The position numbers were made by a program, and so were the translations under genes. This document shows, one piece after another, positions 1 through 7,600 of a stretch of 9,609 nucleotides of DNA. The first letter of the stretch is position 1, and every line of letters starts with the position of its first letter. The notes beneath the pieces were generated by a model that did no database searches, was not told the DNA's origin, and was given only the letters and a program-made list of their open reading frames with translations. This DNA is from Candidatus Peregrinibacteria bacterium CG10_big_fil_rev_8_21_14_0_10_49_16 (GTDB taxonomy: Bacteria; Patescibacteriota; Gracilibacteria; Peribacterales; Peribacteraceae): contig PFDS01000053.1 in the NCBI GenBank assembly GCA_002772605.1, positions 1 to 9,609 on the forward strand. The letters run 5' to 3'.

Positions 1-2
1 TT

Positions 3-3000
3 ATGGTGAGTACGCTCGTTGTGAGTGGACTTGCCGTTTTGATGGGTGCGAATGCATTCGTCTCCCATCGTCTGACGGCACAGTCCGGCGATACGTGTAA
101 TGGTCAGGCCAGACCGACGGACTGGAGCGATTGTACGGACATTCAGTGTAATACGTTTGGATGGTACTGTGCTGCGATGAGTTCCGGAGGAGGTAGTGGT
201 GGCGAATGGTCGTGTCGCGATAAGGCAGGATACGATTTATGCGTTAATAATGGAGATGGAAGTATGAGCGACTGTGACAAGACGTACTGTTGGTATGACA
301 GTGGCGGCAATTGGGATGGCGGATCATGGGGTGACGGTTCCGGTGGTGGAACGGTCTGTAGTGCATGGGAGTATTGGCCGAGTGCGACGATGACATCGGA
401 GTGCGCAGATGGCAGTGGGAGTGCCGATACGAGTGGAGCGAGCACAATGAAGAATTGTTTCTATCCCAATGCGACGATCAACGGAGCCGCGCCTGGGTAC
501 ACGGTATGGTGCGAATCGGATTATGTAAATTGTCATCAAGGAGACCCTTCAGGAGCTGCTGTATCAACGGAGAATCTCGCTCTCGGCGCGCCGTCTTCTT
601 GTGAGAGTGGATATGGTGAAAGTGCCGGCGGGAGCTCATGTAGTCAGTGGAAAGATGTCTACATGGTGAATGGATCGACAGTGGGATATCGCACTTGTCC
701 ATCAGGCCAGCCATGCACGATCTACGATGCGAGCGGAAATATGAAGTGTACGGAAACGTGGGGAGGAGGATACGACGGTGGGTACACTGGAGGAACCACA
801 GGAGGAACAACCGGCGGTACGACAGGTGGCACAGCAACAACGTCTTATGCATGTTTCTATAATACGAAGAATGGCAGTCTGAAGAAGGTGGATGCGAGTT
901 GGGATGCATCGGGGACGGACTGGCAGAAAGATACGACCGGTCTCTGCAGTAAGTTCTACGTGAATACTGGAGAGATGTTGAACCCTTTCTGTTGGAAACG
1001 AGTTGCAAATGGCGATACAACGTACATATTGAACTTCGATAGCTGGCCGCCCAGCGGAGCGGGGTGGTATTCGGTTTCTTCCGAAAGCTGTATCAGTGTT
1101 GGTGTGAAGCCCGGTGAGACGAAGACGAACCCTGTGCAGTCGAGTTCGAGCTTGTCATCCGTGCAGTCGAGCGTGCAGTCACAAGCCGCGTCTTCGTCCA
1201 GCATGCACGGAGCGGCCAGCTGTACGCCGGGTCAGAAGAAGTGGGAGTTTGGGCAACAGTGTTTCTGTGTGACCGGTGGGTATTGGGAGTGTGATGGAAC
1301 AGGGGGAAGTGAGGGGGATTGGGATTGTCGCGATAAAACCGGATATGAACGCTGTGCGCACGACATTCCCGCGGACAGTCCGGAAGCCCGGAAATGTGAA
1401 GAGCAGTATTGTTGGTATGATGATGGTGGATACGACGGAATGAGTTGTGAAGATCACTGTAGAAACAAGTTACAAGAAGATCAGAGAACGGATTATGAAT
1501 GCCAGTCACACTATGCACCGCAGTGGTGTACCATGACTGTGGAGGCATGTCTCGATTCCTGTGGTGGAGATTTTGGTCATGATGATAGAGGAGAGCGAAC
1601 GTGTTGGAGCGGCGAACGGGAATGGCGCGGATGTGAATTCCGTGAGTGTGTGAATGATGCATGGAGTCGTTGGCAGACCGACCCTGCAGCATATTGTGTT
1701 CCGGATGAAGGCGATACTGATTGGCAGCAGGAGGAAAAGCGACGCCATGAAGAGCAGGAAAAACACGATCTCGAACGATTTGAGGAAGAGCTGTCACGTC
1801 GGTGCGAAGAATTCGAGCGGGAAATAGAGCGTACGCAACGGGACGTGGAACAGAGTCAGCGTGGTTCGCGCTTCCATGGTCAGCTCCTTGCTCTTTCACC
1901 GATGACGATTGAAGCGCAGCTGCGTGGACTTCTGAGTGACTGTGAAGCGCTGGCGGCAGATGCACACAAGGCACTTCAGTCGAGTAATGATCCTGTTCAC
2001 TGGGCAATGCAGGACTTCAATTGGGCAGTGGATGATTTATGGGAGAAGTTCCACGATATCACGAGTGATCACTGGCAGATGAACGAATGCTTCGGTGCGC
2101 AGGAGGGGTTGCGCGAGGCGCAGAAAGCCATAGAGCAGGAGGCACCGCGCATGATCGATGAAGTACGTGAACAGGATGCGCAGCGTGCCGCAGAGATGGA
2201 CGAATTGCTGCAGGAGGCAAAGAAACTTCTAACCAAAGGACAGGTGGCGGTGCAGGCAGGTGATTGCCGTACGGCAATGGACGCCGTCGACCGCATGCAC
2301 TCCGATATTTCGGAGGAGTTTGATCGCCTGTACGGAGGAGGCACGCAGTTCGTTGATTACGACAATCGGTACGAAGATTTCTACAGAGAATTTGATTTCG
2401 GGTTCGATGTGGATCCCGAGGACTTCGTGCGGCATCTCAAGGACAACAAGTACGGCCAGAAGCACATTGCGGTTGCAGAACGTTTGCCGAAAGAGTTGGT
2501 GAAAGAGTACTTCACCTACCAGAAAGGCGTGCAGGGTCCGGATATTATCCAGGGAGCGGGAGATCTCGGCCTTGCCACAAACGATGTCCAGAAACTCATG
2601 GAAACGAAGAATGCGCTCCTGAAGGAAATCGAAGCATTGAAGAATGCAGTCGCGGAGCTGAGAACGGAACTTGCGGATATCGTTGCCGAAGTGGAACAAT
2701 TCACGTTTGGCAAGAAAACCGGTGAGAAAGTCAGGGAGTTCGTTGAACAGGAACTTCCTGACCTCACACGAGAAGAGGCGGAAGCAAGACTTGCCGCTTT
2801 GAAGGAAGAGGGCGGAAATGAGCTCTTCGAGGATGGCGTCATTCCGTTTGCCGATACGCCCGTGGGCGAGTGGTATACAGCCGAAGCCAAAGTGGCGCGG
2901 GAGAGCGGTCTTATTGAGGGAACGGGAGAATCCAACGGACGCAAAGTGGAGCCGGGTCGTGAGACGAATGTCGCAGAATCGATCATGATGTTCGCGCGCC

Positions 3001-3575
3001 TTGTGGCAGACGACAACGAATTCAGGGGAACGCCGGGTTCCGTGCTCGGGCAGAGTCTTCCGGATTGGGCACAGCCTGCTGCGGCAGTTCTGGAAAATCG
3101 CAACCTGAACTTCACGGAGACGTTTGGAACGGATCGCGATCCGGGAAGCAGTATCCGACGTGGTGAAGTGGCGATGATGCTTGCAGAGCTTTTGGGTCTT
3201 CCCGCTGGTTCGTCAGCAGGCGGCGAACTCTCCGACATCGCAGACGTGTCACCGGACATGGTCGCAGCTATTCGCGCAGTTCGTGCAGCGGGCATTATGA
3301 AGGGCAATAACGGCCTTTTCCGTCCCAACGACTCGCTCAACCGTGCGGAACTGATGACCATCCTTGCACGGGCATTCGAGCAAATGGATTATGGAGTAGG
3401 TGGATCGGTGAGTGACCGACCTTTGGAAGAAGGGGAAGACGTTCCCGAATACATCCAATCAGAAACACGTATCGAGCGCTCCGATTCACCTCGACCCGAA
3501 AGACGTGACACAGACCGTCGTGGCAGGGGCTCTGCAGATGCGCCTCAGTTTAGAAGTCCGTTCTTGCCGCAGTAA
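3..3575 (+). CDS. Large secreted cysteine-rich surface protein with C-terminal SLH repeats (5' end possibly outside window)
   Basis: About 1190 residues. Residues 4-20 are hydrophobic and resemble a signal peptide core, with a possible cleavage after LTA (residue 26). No Lys/Arg precedes the core, so the true start may lie upstream of the window. Residues 31-250 and 407-565 are cysteine-rich and probably disulfide-bonded outside the cell. They are separated by a GGTT-repeat linker (262-278), a further Cys-containing domain (about 283-365) and a Ser/Gln linker (379-400). Residues 570-620 and 862-935 are strongly charged and probably helical or coiled coil. Three SLH-type motifs follow at about 947-1000, 1017-1066 and 1075-1127; the last contains the typical 'GIMKGN...FRPNDSLNRAEL' pattern. 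SLH triplets bind cell-wall polymers in S-layer and surface proteins. A basic, Pro-rich tail (1155-1190) ends the protein. An S-layer or adhesin-type role is inferred; the ligand is unknown. Confidence 0.85.
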   Translation: MVSTLVVSGLAVLMGANAFVSHRLTAQSGDTCNGQARPTDWSDCTDIQCNTFGWYCAAMSSGGGSGGEWSCRDKAGYDLCVNNGDGSMSDCDKTYCWYDSGGNWDGGSWGDGSGGGTVCSAWEYWPSATMTSECADGSGSADTSGASTMKNCFYPNATINGAAPGYTVWCESDYVNCHQGDPSGAAVSTENLALGAPSSCESGYGESAGGSSCSQWKDVYMVNGSTVGYRTCPSGQPCTIYDASGNMKCTETWGGGYDGGYTGGTTGGTTGGTTGGTATTSYACFYNTKNGSLKKVDASWDASGTDWQKDTTGLCSKFYVNTGEMLNPFCWKRVANGDTTYILNFDSWPPSGAGWYSVSSESCISVGVKPGETKTNPVQSSSSLSSVQSSVQSQAASSSSMHGAASCTPGQKKWEFGQQCFCVTGGYWECDGTGGSEGDWDCRDKTGYERCAHDIPADSPEARKCEEQYCWYDDGGYDGMSCEDHCRNKLQEDQRTDYECQSHYAPQWCTMTVEACLDSCGGDFGHDDRGERTCWSGEREWRGCEFRECVNDAWSRWQTDPAAYCVPDEGDTDWQQEEKRRHEEQEKHDLERFEEELSRRCEEFEREIERTQRDVEQSQRGSRFHGQLLALSPMTIEAQLRGLLSDCEALAADAHKALQSSNDPVHWAMQDFNWAVDDLWEKFHDITSDHWQMNECFGAQEGLREAQKAIEQEAPRMIDEVREQDAQRAAEMDELLQEAKKLLTKGQVAVQAGDCRTAMDAVDRMHSDISEEFDRLYGGGTQFVDYDNRYEDFYREFDFGFDVDPEDFVRHLKDNKYGQKHIAVAERLPKELVKEYFTYQKGVQGPDIIQGAGDLGLATNDVQKLMETKNALLKEIEALKNAVAELRTELADIVAEVEQFTFGKKTGEKVREFVEQELPDLTREEAEARLAALKEEGGNELFEDGVIPFADTPVGEWYTAEAKVARESGLIEGTGESNGRKVEPGRETNVAESIMMFARLVADDNEFRGTPGSVLGQSLPDWAQPAAAVLENRNLNFTETFGTDRDPGSSIRRGEVAMMLAELLGLPAGSSAGGELSDIADVSPDMVAAIRAVRAAGIMKGNNGLFRPNDSLNRAELMTILARAFEQMDYGVGGSVSDRPLEEGEDVPEYIQSETRIERSDSPRPERRDTDRRGRGSADAPQFRSPFLPQ
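204..311 (+). repeat. Cysteine module, copy 1 (within surface protein)
   Basis: Residues 68-103 of the surface protein carry the pattern W-x-CRDK-x-GY-x2-C, about ten variable residues, then C-x4-CWYD-x-GG. The same pattern recurs at residues 439-477. Four cysteines keep the same order in both copies, which suggests a small disulfide-stabilised module that was duplicated. I do not recognise it as a named domain. Confidence 0.7.
783..836 (+). repeat. Gly-Gly-Thr-Thr linker repeat (within surface protein)
   Basis: Residues 261-278 read as tandem GGTT tetrapeptides. The synonymous codons differ between units (gga/ggc/ggt, aca/acc/acg), so this is an older protein-level repeat rather than a fresh DNA slippage tract. 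It probably forms a flexible spacer between the first cysteine-rich zone and the next domain. Confidence 0.75.
1317..1433 (+). repeat. Cysteine module, copy 2 (within surface protein)
   Basis: Residues 439-477 repeat the copy 1 pattern: W-x-CRDK-x-GY-x2-C, a slightly longer variable stretch, then C-x4-CWYD-x-GG. The DNA has diverged, but an 11-base run TGTCGCGATAA around the CRDK codons is identical in both copies. This supports duplication over convergence. Confidence 0.7.
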
Positions 3576-3587
3576 GTAAAAGGAAAC

Positions 3588-3628
3588 GCGCGAAGCGCTG
3601 GGTCTCGAGGGTCCCAGCGCTGGAGCGC
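3588..3628 (+). terminator. GC-rich hairpin after the surface protein gene
   Basis: A 9-bp perfect stem (AGCGCTGGG at 3594-3602 with CCCAGCGCT at 3613-3621) begins 19 bases after the stop codon. It can be extended by outer GCGC/GCGC pairing (3588-3591 with 3625-3628). No T-run follows, so it could be an atypical terminator or a 3'-end stabilising structure. Confidence 0.45.
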
Positions 3629-3652
3629 ATAGTAGAAAGGGAAAGGTGGGTC

Positions 3653-3686
3653 CATGGGAGGAAAACCGTTCGGTTTTCCTCCCATG
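3653..3686. terminator. Perfect 15-bp hairpin between convergent genes
   Basis: CATGGGAGGAAAACC (3653-3667) pairs perfectly with its complement at 3672-3686 around a GTTC loop. It lies one base beyond the stop codon of the minus-strand flavoprotein gene and follows the plus-strand surface protein gene. A bidirectional transcription stop is the natural reading. Neither flank has a clean T-run, so the mechanism is not certain. Confidence 0.6.
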
Positions 3687-3687
3687 A

Positions 3688-4401
3688 TTACTGGTGCTGA
3701 CTTAAGGGATACATGATGCGGTTGCCGATACGGTATGCCCAGGTGAAGAAATCGTGCTTCATTTGTGACCACTTGGGAAGCTTTCCTGTGCGTGCGTAGT
3801 GCAAGGCAATCTTGGCAAAGCGCTCACCGCGCTGGCGGAGATTCTTCAGGCTGGCCGGGCGCTTATCGACAACCAGACCAAATTTTCCTTTTCCTTCCAT
3901 ACACTTCTGTTCGAAGTGGCGTCCGATGACGGTGGCGCCGTAGTATTTCATCGCTTCGGAGACATGCATTGTGGTGAGGTGGAGGAGGACTTTCCATGCG
4001 ATAACGGGGGCGCCGCCGGTGTAGATGAAACTCATGGGCATGCTTTGAAGTTGCCCTTTTGAATGTGTCTCATCATCAAGAGCAAAAGCGCCGGCGCGAT
4101 CAATGAAATTCTTCAAATGTGCAGGTACGGAGAAGTTCCAGATAGGGGTGGCAAATACCACTCCATGGGCGTACTGAAAGAGCTCTTGTACTCTGCAGAA
4201 GTCATCATCTGTGCGGCATTCCTCTTCGTACATGGAGAGTGTGAAGTGGTGTATCTTCAGATCGCGCAGGAGGATTTTTGTGCAGTGAGCGCCGGCTTGT
4301 GTGGCACCCTCAATGAATGCATCAGCAAGTGTTTCGCTGTTACTGGGAGAATTCGTCCCGGCAACAATGACGAGAATGTTTGTCGACTGAGGTGCGGACA
4401 T
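3688..4401 (-). CDS. NADPH-dependent FMN reductase / quinone reductase-like flavoprotein
   Basis: 237 residues from the ATG at 4401. The N terminus forms a flavodoxin-like first strand and phosphate-binding loop (ILVIVAGTNSPSNS, about residues 9-22). The family signature TPIWNFSVPAHLKNFIDR lies at residues 85-102; its P-I-W/Y-N-x-S-x-P-x2-L-K-N-x-I-D core binds the flavin in NADPH-dependent FMN reductases. A YTGG segment near residues 127-130 fits the next flavin-contacting loop. The protein is probably a soluble FMN-binding reductase of quinones, flavins or similar acceptors; the natural substrate cannot be read from sequence. An in-frame GTG start at 4434 would add 11 residues. I prefer the ATG because the flavodoxin strand begins right after it, although neither start has a strong ribosome site. 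The gene is divergent from the ribonucleotide reductase gene and convergent with the surface protein gene. Confidence 0.85.
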   Translation of the reverse strand: MSAPQSTNILVIVAGTNSPSNSETLADAFIEGATQAGAHCTKILLRDLKIHHFTLSMYEEECRTDDDFCRVQELFQYAHGVVFATPIWNFSVPAHLKNFIDRAGAFALDDETHSKGQLQSMPMSFIYTGGAPVIAWKVLLHLTTMHVSEAMKYYGATVIGRHFEQKCMEGKGKFGLVVDKRPASLKNLRQRGERFAKIALHYARTGKLPKWSQMKHDFFTWAYRIGNRIMYPLSQHQ

Positions 4402-4403
4402 GG

Positions 4404-4421
4404 AGACATTGTGAGGGAAAA
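4404..4421 (-). other. Pyrimidine-rich leader motif upstream of the flavoprotein start
   Basis: On the minus strand this reads TTTTCCCTCACAATGTCT, ending just before the ATG at 4401. It matches 16 of 18 bases of TTTTCCCTCCCTATGTCT, which overlaps the ribonucleotide reductase start at 4663-4680 (+). The two copies form inverted borders of the divergent intergenic region. The function is unknown and chance is possible. Confidence 0.35.
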
Positions 4422-4565
4422 GGTAGAGGGGCACCAGGTGAACTTTCCGTTACATATTTTCGCTTTACACTTCCCTCCCTTCTATGTCGTTTTTGTACTA
4501 CAATACCAGGCCATTTTTCCTTCGCCACATGACTTTTGCTCATCCTGTTCTCATGGTTGACAGAA

Positions 4566-4580
4566 GAGATCTTGGATCTC
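4566..4580. promoter_or_regulatory. Short inverted repeat GAGATC-TTG-GATCTC
   Basis: A perfect 6-bp inverted repeat with a 3-base centre lies in the divergent intergenic region, 27 bases upstream of the first NrdR-like box. It could be a small operator, but arms this short also arise by chance. Confidence 0.25.
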
Positions 4581-4589
4581 AAGAAGCTG

Positions 4590-4618
4590 TTGCTCAAATC
4601 TTTGATACAGAATATGTT
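4590..4618 (+). promoter_or_regulatory. Candidate promoter of the ribonucleotide reductase gene
   Basis: TTGCTC (4590-4595) and TATGTT (4613-4618) are separated by 17 bases and match the -35 and -10 consensus at 3/6 and 4/6 positions. The -10 lies inside the first NrdR-like box, as expected if the repressor blocks polymerase. The match is weak and is supported mainly by position. Confidence 0.35.
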
Positions 4619-4622
4619 GTGT
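4607..4622 (+). promoter_or_regulatory. NrdR box 1
   Basis: ACAGAATATGTTGTGT matches the palindromic NrdR consensus ACACWATATATWGTGT at 14 of 16 positions. NrdR is the ATP/dATP-sensing repressor of ribonucleotide reductase genes and typically binds two boxes on the same face of the helix. A second box lies exactly 32 bp downstream, centre to centre. Confidence 0.8.
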
Positions 4623-4638
4623 TGTGCTGTCTTTGTAA

Positions 4639-4654
4639 ACACAAGATAGAGTGT
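4639..4654 (+). promoter_or_regulatory. NrdR box 2
   Basis: ACACAAGATAGAGTGT matches the NrdR consensus at 14 of 16 positions, with both outer tetramers (ACAC, GTGT) perfect. It begins 16 bases after box 1 ends, giving three helical turns between centres. The box covers the upstream in-frame GTG at 4651, which argues that this GTG is not the real start of the reductase gene. Confidence 0.85.
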
Positions 4655-4674
4655 CATTCATCTTTTCCCTCCCT

Positions 4675-7600
4675 ATGTCTATGAATCCGAATGCGTCGAC
4701 TGCTGCTCGTATCAATGCTCTGCAAGAAGGAGTGCCGATGGTGAGGGAAAAGTCTGGACAGGTTCGTGAACGGGAAGAACGAACCGGAGGGGGTCTGTCT
4801 ATCTCGCGTCGTTTTACCACGCCGGGGAGCGACCCCCTTGAGGAGGTGCGGTACGAGAAACGCACAAGCCGTATTACAAATCCCGATGGATCCACCGTGT
4901 TCGAAATGGAAGGGGCAGAAATTCCCGCACACTGGACACAGGTGGCAACGGATATCATGGTCAGTAAATACTTCCGTAAAGCGGGTGTGCCGCAGTATGA
5001 CGAAGAGGGAAATCTCAGGCGCAGTGAGCTAGGCGAAGTCGAGCGCGGTCCCGAGCGTAGCGCGAAACAGGTGATCAAGCGCCTTGCAGGATGTTGGCGT
5101 CACTGGGGGCAGCAATTTGACTACTTTGCAACCGCACAGGATGCACAGGCCTTTGAAGATGAAATCAGTTACATGCTGGTACACCAGATGGCGGCGCCCA
5201 ACAGTCCGCAGTGGTTCAATACCGGTTTGCACTATGCCTATGGGATTTCCGGTCCGGCGCAAGGGCACTACTACTGTGATCCGGAGACAGGCACAGTGAA
5301 GCAGAGTGAAGATGCGTACACGCATCCCCAGCCGCATGCGTGCTTCATTCAGTCTGTTGATGACGACCTTGTGAACGATGGAGGAATCATGGACTTGTGG
5401 GTGCGGGAAGCGCGACTGTTTAAATACGGCTCTGGTACGGGAACAAACTTTAGTAATCTGCGCGGGGCGGGAGAACCTCTCAGTGGTGGAGGAAAGAGTT
5501 CGGGGCTCATGAGCTGGTTGCGCATCGGTGACCGTGCAGCGGGCGCAATCAAGTCTGGTGGCACGACGCGTCGTGCAGCGAAGATGGTCTGTCTTGATCT
5601 TGATCACCCCGACATCGGAGAGTTCATTGATTGGAAAATGAAGGAAGAGAAGAAAGTGGCTGCTCTGGTAAAGGAAGGATATGACAGTGATTTCAATGGT
5701 GAGGCATACCAGACAGTGTCCGGTCAGAATTCCAATAATTCCGTGCGTGCGCCACACGACTTCTTCGAAGCGATCGAGAAAGATGGCACGTGGAATCTCT
5801 ACTGGCGCACGGAAAAGAAAACTGCGGAGAAGGAAGGACGAGAACCCCAGCCCTGCAAGACTGTGGATGCCCGAGAGCTCTGGGAAAAAATTGGCTTTGC
5901 GGCATGGGAGTGTGCGGACCCCGGAGTGCAGTACGATACGACGATTAACGATTGGCATACCTGTCCTGCCGATGGTTCCATTCGAGCGAGTAATCCGTGC
6001 AGCGAGTACATGTTTCTCGACAACACAGCCTGCAACCTTGCGTCTCTCAATCTTCTGAAATTCTATGATGAAGAACATGGGGTGTTCGATCTCGAGCACT
6101 ACAAACATGCAGTGCGTCTCTGGACGATCGTGCTCGAGATCTCTGTGCTGATGGCACAGTTTCCGAGTAAGGAGATTGCGAACTTAAGCTACAAATTCCG
6201 CACGCTTGGACTGGGCTATGCCAATATGGGGGCACTCCTTATGCGTATGGGTATTCCGTATGACAGTGAGAAAGGACGTGCCATTTGCGGAGCGCTGACA
6301 GCTATCCTTACCGGAGAATCCTATGCGGCATCCGGAGAGATGGCAGGGTTTCTCGGGGCATTTTCAAGCTACGAAAAGAATAGGGAGCATATGCTGCGTG
6401 TCATCAGAAATCACAGGCGCGCTGCGTACAATGTGCCCGTCAAGGATTATGAAGAACTGCATGTGACGCCTGTGGCCATCGATCAGGGTGTTTGTCCCGA
6501 TGACATGTTGGAAGCCGCGAAGGAGTGCTGGGATCGGGCACTCATGCTGGGCGAACGTCATGGCTACCGTAACGCGCAGACCACGGTGATTGCGCCGACA
6601 GGAACAATCGGTTTACTGATGGATTGCGATACGACGGGCATCGAACCTGATTTTGCACTTGTGAAGTTCAAGAAACTCGCAGGAGGGGGTTACATGAAGA
6701 TTGCAAATAACTCCGTACTTCCGGCCCTCAAGAAGCTTGGATATTCCGAAGAGCAGATTGCGGATATGAAGCAGTACGTCATGGGATCGCTTTCTCTGGA
6801 AAGTGCGCCACACATCAACCGCAGGAGCTTGCGAGAGAGGGGATTCACCGATGAGGATATTGCAAAAGTGGAAGAGCAGCTCCCGCGTATCTTTGAGCTT
6901 TCCTTTGCCATGAACCGCTGGACGCTAGGAGAGGAAACGATGAAGCGGCTGCACGTGAGTGAGGAGCAAATGAATGATTTTAATTTCCATCTCCTGTTCT
7001 TCCTTGGCTTTACGAAAGAACAGATCGCTGAAGCGAATGAGCATATCTGCGGGCGGATGACGATCGAAGGGGCTCCGCATATCAAGCCGGAGCATCTCTC
7101 TGTATTCGATTGTGCAAACAGATGTGGTAAAACGGGAAAGCGTTTTATTGCTCCCGAAGGACACATTCGCATGATGGCATCGGCACAGCCGTTCATCTCC
7201 GGTGCAATCAGTAAGACGATCAATCTGCCGAAGGAGGCGACGGTTGAGGACATCAAGAATGCCTACTTCCTCAGCTGGAAGCTGGGTCTGAAAGCGAATG
7301 CGCTCTACCGTGACGGGTGCAAGATGTCGCAGGCGCTGAATACGACGAGTGACGAGAAGGATTCAAAGGATGCAAAAGACACAAAGGATTCAAAAGGGGT
7401 CATGGAAAAAGAAGTGATAGAAAAAGTTATCTACAAAGAGAAACCACGGCGAAGAAAACTCCCCAATGAGCGCATGACCATTGCCCACAAGTTCGTCGTG
7501 TCGGGCATGAAAGGATATATCCACGTAGGGATGTATGAAGACGGATCACCGGGAGAGATCTTCATTACGATGAGTAAAGACGGGTCGACTCTCTCGGGTG

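Noticed and set aside
783..842. GGTT repeat as a CRISPR-like or minisatellite array
   Set aside because: Units are only 12 bases with varied codons and no spacers; it is a protein linker.
1093..2007. 304-residue open frame on the minus strand
   Set aside because: It lies wholly inside the surface protein gene; its translation is His/Ser/Pro-rich and low-complexity, typical of an antisense shadow.
2516..3361. 281-residue open frame on the minus strand
   Set aside because: Antisense to the helical and SLH part of the surface protein; Ser/Ala/Arg-rich with no domain pattern.
3799..4560. Two adjoining plus-strand open frames opposite the flavoprotein gene
   Set aside because: The minus strand carries a clear flavin-binding signature; the plus-strand translations show no family pattern.
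4557..4562. Perfect -35 hexamer TTGACA
   Set aside because: No acceptable -10 lies 16-19 bases downstream on the plus strand.
4651..4674. GTG at 4651 as the start of the reductase gene
   Set aside because: It falls inside the second NrdR box, and the extra eight residues do not look like part of the enzyme.
4435..4674. Cobalamin riboswitch upstream of the B12-dependent reductase
   Set aside because: I looked for a B12-box-like GCCACTG core and the expected long structured leader, and saw neither.
5029..6108. 359-residue open frame on the minus strand
   Set aside because: Antisense to the reductase catalytic core, whose conserved motifs leave no doubt about the coding strand.
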